The position numbers were made by a program, and so were the translations under genes. This document shows, one piece after another, positions 33,227-43,100 of a stretch of DNA of 64,000 nucleotides (position 1 is its first letter; each line of letters opens with the position of its first letter). A model generated the notes under the pieces. The model worked only from the letters and a program-made list of their open reading frames with translations, made no database searches and had not been told where the DNA came from. The stretch comes from Mycolicibacterium mucogenicum DSM 44124 (GTDB lineage: Bacteria > Actinomycetota > Actinomycetes > Mycobacteriales > Mycobacteriaceae). The DNA is taken from the NCBI RefSeq assembly GCF_005670685.2, contig NZ_CP062008.1, forward strand, positions 2,914,001-2,978,000. The letters run 5' to 3'.

Positions 33227-34405
33227 TCAGCTGGACCCGCGGCCGGCAAGTACGAGGAAGTTGGCTGCGGCGGCGAGGCAGACCGTCACGGCCAGGAGCG
33301 CCACCGTCAGAGTCGATGCAGCAGAGATGGCGCCGACGAGAAGTGGTGCCGCGAAAGCGCCCAGCAGGCGGCTGATCTCGGCGATGCCGACCACCTGGCC
33401 GAGCCGCTCGGGAGGATTTCTCCGGGCCAGGTAGGTGAACCCGAGTGGTGCAATCACGCCCGCGCCGGCACCGACCAGCACGCCGGCACCCACCAGGCCG
33501 GCGACAGTCGGAGCCAGTGACGCCGAGGCGAAACCTAGTGCCACCAACAGCAGTCCGATGCCGATCCCGGTGTGGTCGGCCAATCGTCCGGCATCGCGGA
33601 TACGGCGCACGGGTCGCTGTACCAATGCGGCGACCGCAACCAGACTGGAGACGAGTGCACCGGAGGCCAACGGCCCGAGGCCCTGTTGAGTGGCCAGGAC
33701 AGGCAAGAACCCGAGGCTGACGGACACCGCCGCCGCGCCCGCAGCGAGGGCCAGAGCCGGCCGCACACCTGATGTCGTGAACAGAGCCCGGACGAGATCC
33801 GTCGTCGACTCACTCGTCGGGGCCGCGGCATCAATCGTCGGCACGGCCATCGCTGCCCATGCCGTCAGCACGGCGGCAAGGACGGCGAGCAGCAGGAACA
33901 GTGCCGAATGCCCGCCAGCGCCAACCAAAATGCCGCCGAGCAGGGGGCCCAGCGCGTAACCCGCCGCTTTCCAGGTGCGGTACCCACCGAAGGAGTGGCT
34001 CGTGCCGGCGGGGGACAACCGGGTCAGCACCGCATCGGCACCAAGTCCGACAGCCGCGGCGGCTGCCCCTTGGCCGAGTCGCGCCAGTCCCACGCCGAAC
34101 GCGTCCTCCGCAATGACGAACGCCCCCGATGCCACTACCGAGGTGACCAACCCGGTCAGCAGCACTCCCCGTGGCCCCATAATGGCGGAGAGTGCACGGA
34201 TGAGCGGTTTGAGCAGCAGTTCGGCCGCAGGATAGAGCGCGAGCAGGAGCCCCAACGTGAGCAATGTCCCATGGCTGATCCGCAGATAGCTCGCCAAATT
34301 TGCCGCGATGCTGGTGGCGCTCAACGCAATTGCGAATCCGGCGCCATAGACCGCCAGCAGGCCCGAGCGGGGTACACCATCCGGTTCTCCGGGCGATGTA
34401 CTCAT
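33227..34405 (-). CDS. MFS transporter
   Basis: A 392-residue major facilitator protein with 12 hydrophobic segments. Notable parts are GLLLALYPAAELLLKPLI in TM2 and RNPPERLGQVVGIAEISRLLGA near TM11. It lies downstream of a ChrB-like gene on the same strand, 42 bp apart. The pair could confer export of a toxic anion or drug; this is inference. Confidence 0.85.
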   Translation of the reverse strand: MSTSPGEPDGVPRSGLLAVYGAGFAIALSATSIAANLASYLRISHGTLLTLGLLLALYPAAELLLKPLIRALSAIMGPRGVLLTGLVTSVVASGAFVIAEDAFGVGLARLGQGAAAAAVGLGADAVLTRLSPAGTSHSFGGYRTWKAAGYALGPLLGGILVGAGGHSALFLLLAVLAAVLTAWAAMAVPTIDAAAPTSESTTDLVRALFTTSGVRPALALAAGAAAVSVSLGFLPVLATQQGLGPLASGALVSSLVAVAALVQRPVRRIRDAGRLADHTGIGIGLLLVALGFASASLAPTVAGLVGAGVLVGAGAGVIAPLGFTYLARRNPPERLGQVVGIAEISRLLGAFAAPLLVGAISAASTLTVALLAVTVCLAAAANFLVLAGRGSS

Positions 34406-34447
34406 CGCGGCTTCCGCGGTGACTTGATCGCCTGCGCTGCGGAGTAA

Positions 34448-34978
34448 TTACATCTGGTGCAGTGCTCGATACACCCGTGCGGCGTAGTCGGCCAAGTGGC
34501 CCGCGCACCGTTCAAGCCGTAGGTGGGCCTCTGCGGCGACTGGCGCGCCAAAGACGTCGCGCGCCTTGATGTCTCGGTGCGACCGACGCAGCCGCTCGAG
34601 CCGCTCTTGCTGGTCGACCAGCGCTGTGATGGTGAGTTCACCGTTGGCGATTGCCGTGTCGATCTGGGCGTCGAACTCTGCGCATCCAGAAAGGAAGCCA
34701 GTCCATTCGTTGGCTCGTTCAGCGGTGAACATGTCTTGCAGTCGCGCCGATTCCGATCTGTCACGACCGGCCGCGCTGAGCGTCAACACTTCGCCGCCGC
34801 CGCGATGCGCCAACTGGACCACTCGTGCGACACCGTCGGCGAAGACCGGAACGTCGGGCATCGCCCACACACCCTGCCCGATCTGTAATGCGCCACCCCG
34901 CCGCAGCTCGCGCCACGTCGCCACCCGATGCCGAGAGGGCACTGCAGGTATCCGCACCACCAAAATCAGCCACCGCAC
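34448..34978 (-). CDS. ChrB N-terminal domain-like protein
   Basis: A 176-residue protein whose start (WLILVVRIPAVPSRHRVATWRELRRGGALQIGQGVWAMPD) matches the ChrB/chromate-resistance N-terminal domain, a DNA-binding regulator part of chromate efflux operons. The C-terminal half is helical and Arg-rich. The usual C-terminal ChrB domain and a ChrA transporter are absent; instead an MFS gene follows. GTG 34978 opens the conserved domain. Confidence 0.75.
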   Translation of the reverse strand: MRWLILVVRIPAVPSRHRVATWRELRRGGALQIGQGVWAMPDVPVFADGVARVVQLAHRGGGEVLTLSAAGRDRSESARLQDMFTAERANEWTGFLSGCAEFDAQIDTAIANGELTITALVDQQERLERLRRSHRDIKARDVFGAPVAAEAHLRLERCAGHLADYAARVYRALHQM

Positions 34979-35127
34979 GAAGCGTCACGCTCGCAATCAC
35001 AAACAAGAATGTAACGGATGTTTCTTTTGGCGGTGCCCAACAGGCGATTTCGGTCGTTCACCTGCGCAAAGCGTGCCGCGCGCCGGATCATGGCGGACCC
35101 ATGTTCATGTCCGGCCGCACCTCGGTC

Positions 35128-36702
35128 TCAGTAGGCGCCGTCACCGGCGAGGACGGTACGGACGGTCTTGCCGACGATGAGGAGGTCCTGGAGCAGCGAC
35201 CAGTTCTCGACGTAGGTCAGGTCGAGGCGGATGGCGTCGTCAGGTTTGAGGTCGGAGCGTCCGCTGATTTGCCAGAGGCCGGTGAGGCCGGGTTTGACGG
35301 CCAGGCGTCGGCTGACGAGGTCGTCGTAGGTGTCGACTTCGCGGCGCACTTGGGGGCGGGGTCCGACGACGCTCATGTGTCCGGTGAGGACGTTGAAGAA
35401 CTGGGGGAGTTCGTCGATGGAGTACTTGCGGATGATCTTGCCGATGGGGGTGACGCGCGGGTCGTCCTTCATCTTGAAGAACAGGGCGTTGCCACCGTTG
35501 GCGGCGATCATGTCGGCTTGGCGGGTGTCGGCGTCTTGGTACATGCTGCGAAACTTGGTCATGCGGAACGGTTTTCCGTCCAGGCCGATGCGTTCGGACT
35601 GGTAGAAGATCGGCCCGGCGCTGGTGAGCTTGACCGCCAGTGCCGTCACGATCATCACCGGCGCAATGGCCGCCAGCGCTGCCGCGGCAAAGAAGACATC
35701 AAAAGTTCGTTTGATCAGTGAATTCGAGCGGCTGTATTGGGGTTTGGCGATCTCGAAGACCGCCATGCCTGCGACGGGGCGGCTGGTGAGGCGTTGGTCG
35801 GCGATGTCGATGAGGCCGGGGGCGACCATCAGATCGACTCCGTGTTCTTCCAGTTCCCACATGAGCCGTCGGATGTCGGTGGGGCTCAGGTGATGGGTCG
35901 CAGCCAGAGCGACGGTATCCACCCCTGTGCGCTGAACGGCGGCGAGGATGGCTTCGTCGGTGCCGACGATCGGGATGTCGCGGCCGGCGATGGTGATGAC
36001 TTCTTTGGCGTGCGTGGGTCCCATCGGGGTGCAGAACCCGGCGACGTAGTACCCCGCCCACGGGTCTTTGGCGAACTCGGTGGCGATGTCCGTCGCAGCA
36101 CTGGTGGCACCGACAACCAGGAGACGGCTCTGGTCGTCGCCCGAAAGACGCTTCCGGGCGACGACGCGGCGCCAGATCCAGCGGGTGGTGATCAGGCCGA
36201 CCAGGCCCGTGGGCAGGGCGATGGCGAGGTAGCCGCGCGAGATGTCGAAGTGGAACAACGTCGAGGCGATGGCGATGAGGCCGAACAGCTGCAACGTGGC
36301 CGCGGCGAGGGTGACGTACTCATCGAAACCCCGGCCGACGACCTTGGCCGACCGGCTGCCCAGTGACAAGAAGCCCATCCACGCCACCGCGATGACAGCC
36401 GAGACCGCCAGATACCGCACGTGCGGACCGCCGTCGAGGGACACGTACACGGGGTGGCCACTGGTGGTGGCGAACCGGAAAATTTGCCCGAACATGACGG
36501 AAGAGCAAATAACTATGGCGTCGCTGAAAATGAGTATTCGCGCAAGTTTCTGATGACGCTGCTCACGGATCGAGCGTCCTCGGTGGTTGGTTGCGGCAGC
36601 TGGCGGTAGCTGAAGCAGGGCCCCTGCTGCGGCGCCGGAACGCACGCGAGCAGGGCCGATATCGTTCGTGAACTGGGATATATCTACGGCGGGTGTCGAC
36701 AT
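35128..36702 (-). CDS. Exopolysaccharide polyprenyl-phosphate sugar transferase (copy A, intact)
   Basis: A 524-residue initiating glycosyltransferase (WcaJ/WbaP-like). It has an N-terminal four- to five-TM region, a central Rossmann-like CoA-binding-type domain (VVGATSAATDIATEF) and the C-terminal bacterial sugar transferase domain. Visible in that domain are KRTFDVFFAAAALAAIAPVM, FRMTKFRSM, the DELPQ motif and KPGLTGLWQISGRSD. It transfers a sugar phosphate to undecaprenyl phosphate at the membrane, the first step of a surface polysaccharide. ATG 36702 is used; an in-frame GTG at 36774 also opens a sequence conserved with copy B. The gene is about 90% like copy B at 61372. Confidence 0.9.
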   Translation of the reverse strand: MSTPAVDISQFTNDIGPARVRSGAAAGALLQLPPAAATNHRGRSIREQRHQKLARILIFSDAIVICSSVMFGQIFRFATTSGHPVYVSLDGGPHVRYLAVSAVIAVAWMGFLSLGSRSAKVVGRGFDEYVTLAAATLQLFGLIAIASTLFHFDISRGYLAIALPTGLVGLITTRWIWRRVVARKRLSGDDQSRLLVVGATSAATDIATEFAKDPWAGYYVAGFCTPMGPTHAKEVITIAGRDIPIVGTDEAILAAVQRTGVDTVALAATHHLSPTDIRRLMWELEEHGVDLMVAPGLIDIADQRLTSRPVAGMAVFEIAKPQYSRSNSLIKRTFDVFFAAAALAAIAPVMIVTALAVKLTSAGPIFYQSERIGLDGKPFRMTKFRSMYQDADTRQADMIAANGGNALFFKMKDDPRVTPIGKIIRKYSIDELPQFFNVLTGHMSVVGPRPQVRREVDTYDDLVSRRLAVKPGLTGLWQISGRSDLKPDDAIRLDLTYVENWSLLQDLLIVGKTVRTVLAGDGAY

Positions 36703-36855
36703 GGCTACCGGGGCGCTCTCTGCTGGGCGGGACTCACTCGGTCGATTCGACCCCGCGGTGCTTGCAGGATTCACCTGCCAGTTCGGGATCGACACGCAGA
36801 CCGACGGTGGTCTCGCGCGATGCACTACTTGTTAACGAATGCGATTTTCAGCAAA

Positions 36856-36919
36856 TTTATACCGAAGGATTGGAGCGGGCAAGTAGGACACCTAACCAAC
36901 ACCTGTTACGGCCATCACA
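36856..36919 (-). promoter_or_regulatory. Promoter of sugar transferase copy A with CRP-like site
   Basis: On the minus strand a TATAAA -10 element (36861-36856) has TTGCCC about 15 bp upstream. The 16-bp TGTGATGGCCGTAACA (36919-36904) resembles a CRP site (TGTGA-N6-TCACA with one change) and is centred near -62 from the likely start. The same elements are kept in copy B. A leader of about 150 nt precedes ATG 36702. Confidence 0.5.
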
Positions 36920-36925
36920 CTTCAA

Positions 36926-37154
36926 TGCGTGAGGCGGTGAGGTCGCGGCACTTGCCGGCGGGCCGCGATGGCCGCTTGACGTGACCAGGCGGCTGTGGAT
37001 GAGCTATGAAAATTTGCCATATTGGCGATCGAGCCGGTTTGACTAGCGGAAATGAATCGCCATGGACATTGCCAAATCGGGCTGCTAGCGTTCGCTTTGC
37101 TGTCGCGATTTGGGGAGATCGCATTCATCAGGTGCACCTGAAACGGGGTTCGAC
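36926..37154. other. Intergenic gap upstream of diguanylate cyclase gene
   Basis: Together with the promoter region of copy A this gap is about 450 bp. The part near 36990-37080 is AT-richer than the surroundings. I see no gene here; it is likely promoter DNA for the GGDEF gene. Confidence 0.4.
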
Positions 37155-38366
37155 GTGCTGACACGGCTGCGCGAGCTATTGGCTGTTGCGCGGCTGGCCC
37201 GTGTCTGGTGGTCCGAACCGGTCGACTACGACGCGCAAATCGGGTACTTCGCTCAGCGCGGCCTACTCGGTGGCATACAACTGCTTGTCGGAGGATGCGC
37301 GGCCCTGCTCGCCGCAATCTCGATCGTCATTCAGTTCTCGCCCGCGGGGCCGTCCACCGCCTTGTCTCGTGGCGTCTCGTCGGTGTTTGCGGTGTCCGCA
37401 CTGGTCTGGGCGTTGTTGTGGTGGTTCGGGCCCTGGCCGTCGCGCGCGATGTCGATTGCCTTCATCGTCTATGCGGACATCGGTATCAGCGTCGTCGCAC
37501 TGCTCGACTCCAACCGGCTGGCCGGGTTCTTCGGCTTGAATGCGCTCCTTCTCATCTCCGTCTATACGAAGTTCTTCGAAGGCCCCAAGGTCCTGGCGCT
37601 CCACACGGTGTGGGTGCTCATGGTGACGGCGCTGTTCGCGGCCGATATCGCGTGGGGGCCAGATGGAGACCCTTATCTGGCGCTCGCGAAAACGTTAGCG
37701 GCCATCGCATCTTTCGTGGTGCTGCCCGCTGTCGTGCAATTCGGGATCTGGGTGCTGCGGAACGACGCGCACGACTCGGTGACCGATCAGCTGACCGGGC
37801 TACTCAACCGCCGGGGTTTGAATCTGCGGATCGAGAGCTTCCTCGCCGACCGGGCGCACCGATCGATTGCCGGCGCCTGCGTAACGGTGCTGGTCATCGA
37901 TCTGGACAGGTTCAAGAACGTCAACGACACGTACGGGCACGCCGTGGGCGATGCCGTCCTGATGCGCAGTGCGGAACGGATACGCGGCGTCGTACGCAGC
38001 ACTGCACTCGTCGCCAGGGTGGGCGGAGAAGAGTTTGTGGTCGTCGATGTCACGTCACCGCAGCAGGTACTGGGCATCAGTGAGCGCATACGCGCGGCCA
38101 TCGCCGCACCCGCCGACATGGCGCCGGTCACTGCCAGCATCGGTGTCGCCTCCGTTGCCTTGCCGGACTTCTCCAAGGGGGACGAGGATGCCCAGTCCGT
38201 ATTGGACGCCACCATCGAGTGCGCTGACCATGCGATGTTCTCGGCCAAGCGCGGCGGAGGCAATGCGGCAGTGCGCATGACGTTCGCTGTCGGCAACGAC
38301 ATCGTCTGCCGTTGCGACGGCAATTCGACGCCGTGCGATGACCCCTCTCCGTTGCGGCGGCGCTGA
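37155..38366 (+). CDS. Membrane diguanylate cyclase (GGDEF)
   Basis: A 403-residue protein with six TM segments (about residues 36-195) followed by a GGDEF domain. The active site looks intact: GGEEF at 290-294, and DLDRFKNVNDTYGH with Asp249 and the metal/guanine contacts. The inhibitory RxxD site is lost: the position is RSTA (281-284), so product inhibition by c-di-GMP should be weak. It should make c-di-GMP from two GTP at the membrane. GTG 37155 has GGGG at about six bases. Its place next to polysaccharide genes suggests it activates them. Confidence 0.9.
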   Translation: MLTRLRELLAVARLARVWWSEPVDYDAQIGYFAQRGLLGGIQLLVGGCAALLAAISIVIQFSPAGPSTALSRGVSSVFAVSALVWALLWWFGPWPSRAMSIAFIVYADIGISVVALLDSNRLAGFFGLNALLLISVYTKFFEGPKVLALHTVWVLMVTALFAADIAWGPDGDPYLALAKTLAAIASFVVLPAVVQFGIWVLRNDAHDSVTDQLTGLLNRRGLNLRIESFLADRAHRSIAGACVTVLVIDLDRFKNVNDTYGHAVGDAVLMRSAERIRGVVRSTALVARVGGEEFVVVDVTSPQQVLGISERIRAAIAAPADMAPVTASIGVASVALPDFSKGDEDAQSVLDATIECADHAMFSAKRGGGNAAVRMTFAVGNDIVCRCDGNSTPCDDPSPLRRR

Positions 38367-38633
38367 CCGGAGGCCATCTATTCGTGCGGTTCCACGATAA
38401 ATTGTCGTTTCCGAAACTTTGCTGAATCTGGGGTAGGATATCCCGACAAGTGGCATACCAGGGCTGTAGAGCGAGCGCAGGTTTGCCGGTATGCAGAGAA
38501 ATAGCGTGATAGCGGCCGGTTTCTCCCGGCGGAAACGTCAGTCGGTTCCGACTCGACAAGGTTCGGCGGGTTGTTCACGCTAACCGTGTCTTTGTCGCTA
38601 CGATTGCACGAACACACCGGACTGGAGGCACCT

Positions 38634-40940
38634 GTGGTGCGGCAGGTTCTGATTGCGAGCGCGAACAGCGGCGTCGCCGGCGCGGTCGTCGTCGACGCCG
38701 TGATGGTCGCGCTTGCGCTGTTTGCCGTGGTGTGCGCGATCTCTGCTGCGGTGGGATCGCACGGTCGACACCGTGCGGCGTGGACCAGCCTGACTGTCGG
38801 CTTGTGCGGTTGGGTAGTCGCCCAGACGATATGGACGCTGTCCGAACTTCGGCTGGGTGCCACCCCGGAGGTGGTGCCGGCCGCGGTCGACATGGTCGGG
38901 TTGCTCTATCCGGTCGGGGCGTGCGTCAGTCTCGTCCTGCTGGCATCCGGCGCCTCGCCGTGGACCAGAGCCCGGTTGCTTCTCGACGGCGCGATCATCG
39001 GCCTTGCGGCATTTGCCTTGGCTTGGGTCGTGGCGCTCGAAGACGGCTTCGCCATGGGCGCTGAGCACCGCTGGCATTCGTGGTTTGCCATGGCCTTCCC
39101 GATCGCGGACCTGGTTTTGGTCGCGGTCGCAATTGCGGTGTTGAGCGCCGTTGATCGCCGGCATCGCCCGGTGCTTCTGCTGCTGACGATCGGCAACGTT
39201 CTGGGTGCGGTTTCCAACATCGCCATACTGTTCGTCGACATGTGGGGCAGTGGTACGGCGCACCGCCTGATCGATCTCGGCTGGAGTGCGGCGCTGATCT
39301 GCCTGGCGTTTGCCGCGTTGACAAGTCGCCAACAGCGAAAAGTGCTGTCCGCCACTGATGTCGACACGGCGGTCGCGCCGCGTTGGTCCGCAGCCATTCC
39401 GGTGGTGCCACTGGTCATCGCGACCGCGACTTGCTGCATCGAATTGCTGCACGTGGCGGCGGCCTGCTGCATCCCGATGGCGATCACCGCCCTCGTGCTC
39501 GTCGTGACGACCGTGGTCCGACAGGTCGTCACGTTCAACGAGAACCAGCGCCTACGGGCCGCCGCGAGAGAGCTCTTGGAGCAAGACCGGGTGACCGGCC
39601 TCGACAATGCGATCTCGTTGCGCGACCGGCTGTCTTGCACGCTGTCCCGCGCTGACCGCGACACCGAAGGCGTTTCGGTGGTGCGTCTCGATATGGACGA
39701 GTTGGCGTTGGTGACTGCGGCCTATGGCCGTGGCGCGGGAGACGAGCTGCTGAACCTGGCCGCCGGCCGCATCCGATCGAGCGTCGGCCGCGATGATGCC
39801 GTCGCGAGGATTGACAGCGGGCAGTTCGCGGTGCTCATGGACGGCGGCGTCGAGCACGGCCGGGCTGTGGCAGACCGCCTGGTCCAGGCATTCGCAGAGC
39901 CGTTCATCATCGACGGGCACGATCTGCTGATCCGGCCGAGCGTCGGACTCGCGGTGGCGACCGACGGAGAAGCCGACCTCACAGCCGACGAACTCCTCGC
40001 GCGCGCTGCGGCGGCCGTCCAGATCGCGAAGAACTCGCACCTGCGCAGTGCGTACATCCACGGCATAGACAGCGACATCGACGACACTGTGACGACGTCG
40101 CGTATCGCGGCGTTGGGTGCGCGACCGACCGAGACGGTCCGGCTGCTGGGCCAGCTACGCCAGGCGATCGACAGTGAGGCTCTCTGCCTTTACTACCAAC
40201 CGAAGTTCGACCTGATCTCGGGCGACATGATGGGCGTGGAAGCCCTATTGCGTTGGCCCCACGCCGAACTCGGCTTGCTGGCCCCCGACCGCTTCTTGCC
40301 CCTGGTGCGTTCGCACGGCCTCACCACGTTGGTGAACGATCTGGTGATCGAGCGGGCACTCGACGACGTCGCCCGGTGGCGCGGTGAGGGATTGGCCGTG
40401 CCCGTGGCAGTCAATGTATTCGCCAATTGCCTCACCGACATCGCCCTGCCCCGGCGGATTGCCAGGGCGCTGGAAGAACGCCGGATCTCCGCGGCCGACT
40501 TGACGCTGGAGATCACCGAGGACTTCATGCTGAGCAAGCTGGGACGAGTTCAATACGTCCTGAACGGATTGCGCCACACCGGAGTACGGGTCGCAATCGA
40601 TGATTTCGGCAGCGGCTATTCAACCCTGAGTTACCTGCGCGACCTTCCGGTTGACGAGGTCAAGCTCGATCGGCAGTTCGTCGCGTCTGTCCTCAAGGAT
40701 GATCGTGCCGCCGAAATCGTCCGCTCCATCATTTCTCTGGCTCATCATCTGGGGGCTCGCGTGGTCGCCGAGGGCGTAGAGGACGGCGAAACTGCCGCCC
40801 GGCTCAAGCAATTCAAATGCGACGTCGTGCAGGGCTATCTCTACAGCACGCCCATCGCCGCCGATCGCGTGCCCGCCTGGCTGCGTGAGCGGCCGGACTT
40901 CCCGCCGAGTATTCCGCGACCCGTCGGCGCGAGTACCTAG
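38634..40940 (+). CDS. Membrane GGDEF-EAL protein (c-di-GMP phosphodiesterase)
   Basis: A 768-residue protein with an N-terminal multi-TM sensor region (about eight helices), a degenerate GGDEF domain (RIDSGQF in place of RxGGDEF) and a C-terminal EAL domain. EAL residues are present: GVEALLRW, VNVFANCL, LEITED, AIDDFGSGYS, VKLDRQFV, AEGVED and VQGYLYSTP. So it should hydrolyse c-di-GMP, with the GGDEF part regulatory. The start is uncertain: GTG 38634 follows GGAGG by five bases, while the frame is open to TTG 38571. It pairs with the cyclase upstream. Confidence 0.9.
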   Translation: MVRQVLIASANSGVAGAVVVDAVMVALALFAVVCAISAAVGSHGRHRAAWTSLTVGLCGWVVAQTIWTLSELRLGATPEVVPAAVDMVGLLYPVGACVSLVLLASGASPWTRARLLLDGAIIGLAAFALAWVVALEDGFAMGAEHRWHSWFAMAFPIADLVLVAVAIAVLSAVDRRHRPVLLLLTIGNVLGAVSNIAILFVDMWGSGTAHRLIDLGWSAALICLAFAALTSRQQRKVLSATDVDTAVAPRWSAAIPVVPLVIATATCCIELLHVAAACCIPMAITALVLVVTTVVRQVVTFNENQRLRAAARELLEQDRVTGLDNAISLRDRLSCTLSRADRDTEGVSVVRLDMDELALVTAAYGRGAGDELLNLAAGRIRSSVGRDDAVARIDSGQFAVLMDGGVEHGRAVADRLVQAFAEPFIIDGHDLLIRPSVGLAVATDGEADLTADELLARAAAAVQIAKNSHLRSAYIHGIDSDIDDTVTTSRIAALGARPTETVRLLGQLRQAIDSEALCLYYQPKFDLISGDMMGVEALLRWPHAELGLLAPDRFLPLVRSHGLTTLVNDLVIERALDDVARWRGEGLAVPVAVNVFANCLTDIALPRRIARALEERRISAADLTLEITEDFMLSKLGRVQYVLNGLRHTGVRVAIDDFGSGYSTLSYLRDLPVDEVKLDRQFVASVLKDDRAAEIVRSIISLAHHLGARVVAEGVEDGETAARLKQFKCDVVQGYLYSTPIAADRVPAWLRERPDFPPSIPRPVGAST

Positions 40941-40944
40941 CGCG

Positions 40945-42009
40945 TCAGTTCTGGTCCCTGCCGGCCGGCGGCACGATGCCCACGGTGTCGAGTATCTGCT
41001 GGGCGGAGACTTCCCACGAGTAGCGGCGCGCGTTGCGAACGCCGCGCTCGCGCAAAGTGTTCGCCAGTTCCACCTCGGACTCCAGCCGATCCAGTTGGGC
41101 GAGCAGGCCGGGCATGTCATCGGGGTCGAAGTAGAGGGCGGCGTCACCCGCGATCTCGGGCAGCGATGCCGCGTTCGACGTGATTACCGGACAACCGAGA
41201 GTCTGGGCTTCCAGCGGCGGCAGGCCGAAACCCTCGTACCGTGACGGGAAGATCAGACCACGCGCGTTGCGGTACAACCATGCGAGCTCGGCATCGGAAA
41301 GACGCCCGGCGACAATGGCTTTCGGGGAAAGTGCTGCCGCTTGACTGAACACCTGGTCGTTACCGGACGCGCCGACCACGACGACGGTGCGTCCGGAATC
41401 AGAGACGGCACGCACCGGTGCCGGCAGGTTCTTGTGGACCGCGAGCGTGCCAACCATGAGATAGAACGGTTCGTCCGGGGCCAAGTCGGGTCGCTGGGGT
41501 TCCACCGTCGTCAAGGCATCTGCGGCACAACCGGCGACCACGAACTTCTGCGCGCGGATGCCGAGCACGTCGTCGAGTTCCCTGGCGCTGAAGTGGGACA
41601 CGGTGATCAGATGGCGTGCCCAGCGCCCGAGGAACGAGTACGAGATGCGGTAGAAGGCCACGAAAGCCCGGCGGAACGTCTGCGGGAACCGGAAGGGCGT
41701 GGCGTCGTGCATGGTGACAACTTGTCGGCGCTTCACCACCGGCGCCGGCCCGGCGAAATTGAGCAGCAGGTTCCCGAACGTTGCGGCGGGTAGGTATATC
41801 TGCTCGAAAACCACGCCGGTGCTGCGCGACTGCCGAATCTCGACCCGCGGGCTGCGCAGCCAGTCGGGGATCTCGGCGTTGGCCGGCACATGGACGACCA
41901 GGTCGGTGACGTCATTGTCGATGACTGCGCGGACGATTTCAGTGGCGTAGCGCTGCGTGCCGGTCAGCTTCTGCGCCAGCCACTTTCCGTTCACGTGCAC
42001 TTTCCGCAT
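40945..42009 (-). CDS. GT4-type glycosyltransferase
   Basis: A 354-residue GT-B enzyme. The C-terminal nucleotide-sugar-binding block [13 protein letters not shown] contains the E-x7-E motif, and [18 protein letters not shown] is the usual linker strand. It likely adds a sugar, perhaps mannose, to the lipid-linked repeat unit. ATG 42009 overlaps the upstream gene's stop (TGATG). It is convergent with the EAL gene, four bases apart. Confidence 0.88.
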   Translation of the reverse strand: MRKVHVNGKWLAQKLTGTQRYATEIVRAVIDNDVTDLVVHVPANAEIPDWLRSPRVEIRQSRSTGVVFEQIYLPAATFGNLLLNFAGPAPVVKRRQVVTMHDATPFRFPQTFRRAFVAFYRISYSFLGRWARHLITVSHFSARELDDVLGIRAQKFVVAGCAADALTTVEPQRPDLAPDEPFYLMVGTLAVHKNLPAPVRAVSDSGRTVVVVGASGNDQVFSQAAALSPKAIVAGRLSDAELAWLYRNARGLIFPSRYEGFGLPPLEAQTLGCPVITSNAASLPEIAGDAALYFDPDDMPGLLAQLDRLESEVELANTLRERGVRNARRYSWEVSAQQILDTVGIVPPAGRDQN

Positions 42010-43100
42010 CAATGATCTCCCCTCAGCGGCTCATACAGGGCGCGAAGTGCAGTCCGCTGTTCGGTCTCGCAATTACCGGCCAATGCCATCGCGGTCTGCT
42101 GCCGCAGCGCCGCCAGCCCTCCGACCCGGCGCAGCGCCGTGATGGCGGTGATCAGATCCTCGGGACGGTCGAGCATTACCGGTAGGTCGACACCGTGCAA
42201 GTACGCACGCCGACGTGCGACCACCGGCAACCCCATGCCCGCGGCCTCCATGATGGAGATCGGAAATCCCTCCCACGACGCCGTGTGCAGGTACAGATCG
42301 CACCCGGCCATCACATCGAGGGCCGCACTACGCGGTAGCCAGCCGGTGACTTCGACTCCGTGCGCGCGGAGAAGGTCGATGTCCTCGTCGGTGCCACCAC
42401 CGATCCACACGGCCTCCAGCCCGCCGTGCACCTCGGCTGCGGCGCGGAACGCCTCGGCGAAGAACCGCGGATCTTTTTGTGGCCCTAGGCGTCCGTTGCC
42501 GACGATCCGCAATGTCGGCTCGCTTGCGGGACGGTCGGCTCGGGGCAACCCGGGGGGTTGTACGTTCGGTACCGTCACCACGCGCGGCGAGCTCAGCGGC
42601 CATCTTGACAGCTCGGCCTCGCGGGGAGAGCACGCCGCGTAGGCGGAAGTGTTGAACGACAACAACCATTCGAGTATGCGAAATCCCTGCCGCACCGCCC
42701 AGGACACGTCCAGCCGTTCGAACGAGTAGCAGTGCGGCGTGTATACCAGCGGGCGCTTGCTCGTCCGGCGCACCGCGGAGCGCACGTACGCGCCGGCCAT
42801 GCTCGAGTGCGCGTGCACGATCACGTGGCCTGGTGTAGCGCGAAGCAACCGGCGAAGGAACCTGACCCGCGCGATGGTGCCGGGGGGCAGCTGCGTCTTC
42901 GTTGCGAAGTACGTCAACTCGTCGATGTCCAGCCGCGCCTCGTCGCGAAACGAGTAGACGAGGTGATGCTGGGCCTCGGGGTAGTTGCGGACAAAGTCCC
43001 CAATCGCTGACGCGGTACCGCTGGCGAATGATTCCGCGACGTGAATGATCGACGGACGTCGGCTGGCCACGATGCCCAACGAGGAGTTGGGGTCTGCCAC
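42009..43100 (-). CDS. GT4-type glycosyltransferase
   Basis: A 363-residue GT-B enzyme starting with IIHVAESFASGTASAIGDFV, a pattern of glycosyltransferases in exopolysaccharide clusters. The binding block is TASWEGFPISIMEAAGMG (E-x7-E), and GNGRLGPQKDPRFFAEAF marks the second domain. GTG 43100 has GGAGG upstream. It is translated together with the next glycosyltransferase gene. Confidence 0.88.
   Translation of the reverse strand: MADPNSSLGIVASRRPSIIHVAESFASGTASAIGDFVRNYPEAQHHLVYSFRDEARLDIDELTYFATKTQLPPGTIARVRFLRRLLRATPGHVIVHAHSSMAGAYVRSAVRRTSKRPLVYTPHCYSFERLDVSWAVRQGFRILEWLLSFNTSAYAACSPREAELSRWPLSSPRVVTVPNVQPPGLPRADRPASEPTLRIVGNGRLGPQKDPRFFAEAFRAAAEVHGGLEAVWIGGGTDEDIDLLRAHGVEVTGWLPRSAALDVMAGCDLYLHTASWEGFPISIMEAAGMGLPVVARRRAYLHGVDLPVMLDRPEDLITAITALRRVGGLAALRQQTAMALAGNCETEQRTALRALYEPLRGDH

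Larger units (their letters stand above)
35128..36925 (-). repeat. Long direct repeat, unit A
   Basis: The sugar transferase gene plus about 220 bp upstream is closely repeated at 61372-63167 in the same orientation, about 26 kb away. Coding and promoter sequence both match, so the whole unit was duplicated rather than just the gene. Confidence 0.85.

Noticed and set aside
38367..38633. c-di-GMP riboswitch upstream of the GGDEF-EAL gene
   Set aside because: The gap contains a GGATATCC palindrome but none of the conserved GEMM sequence blocks.
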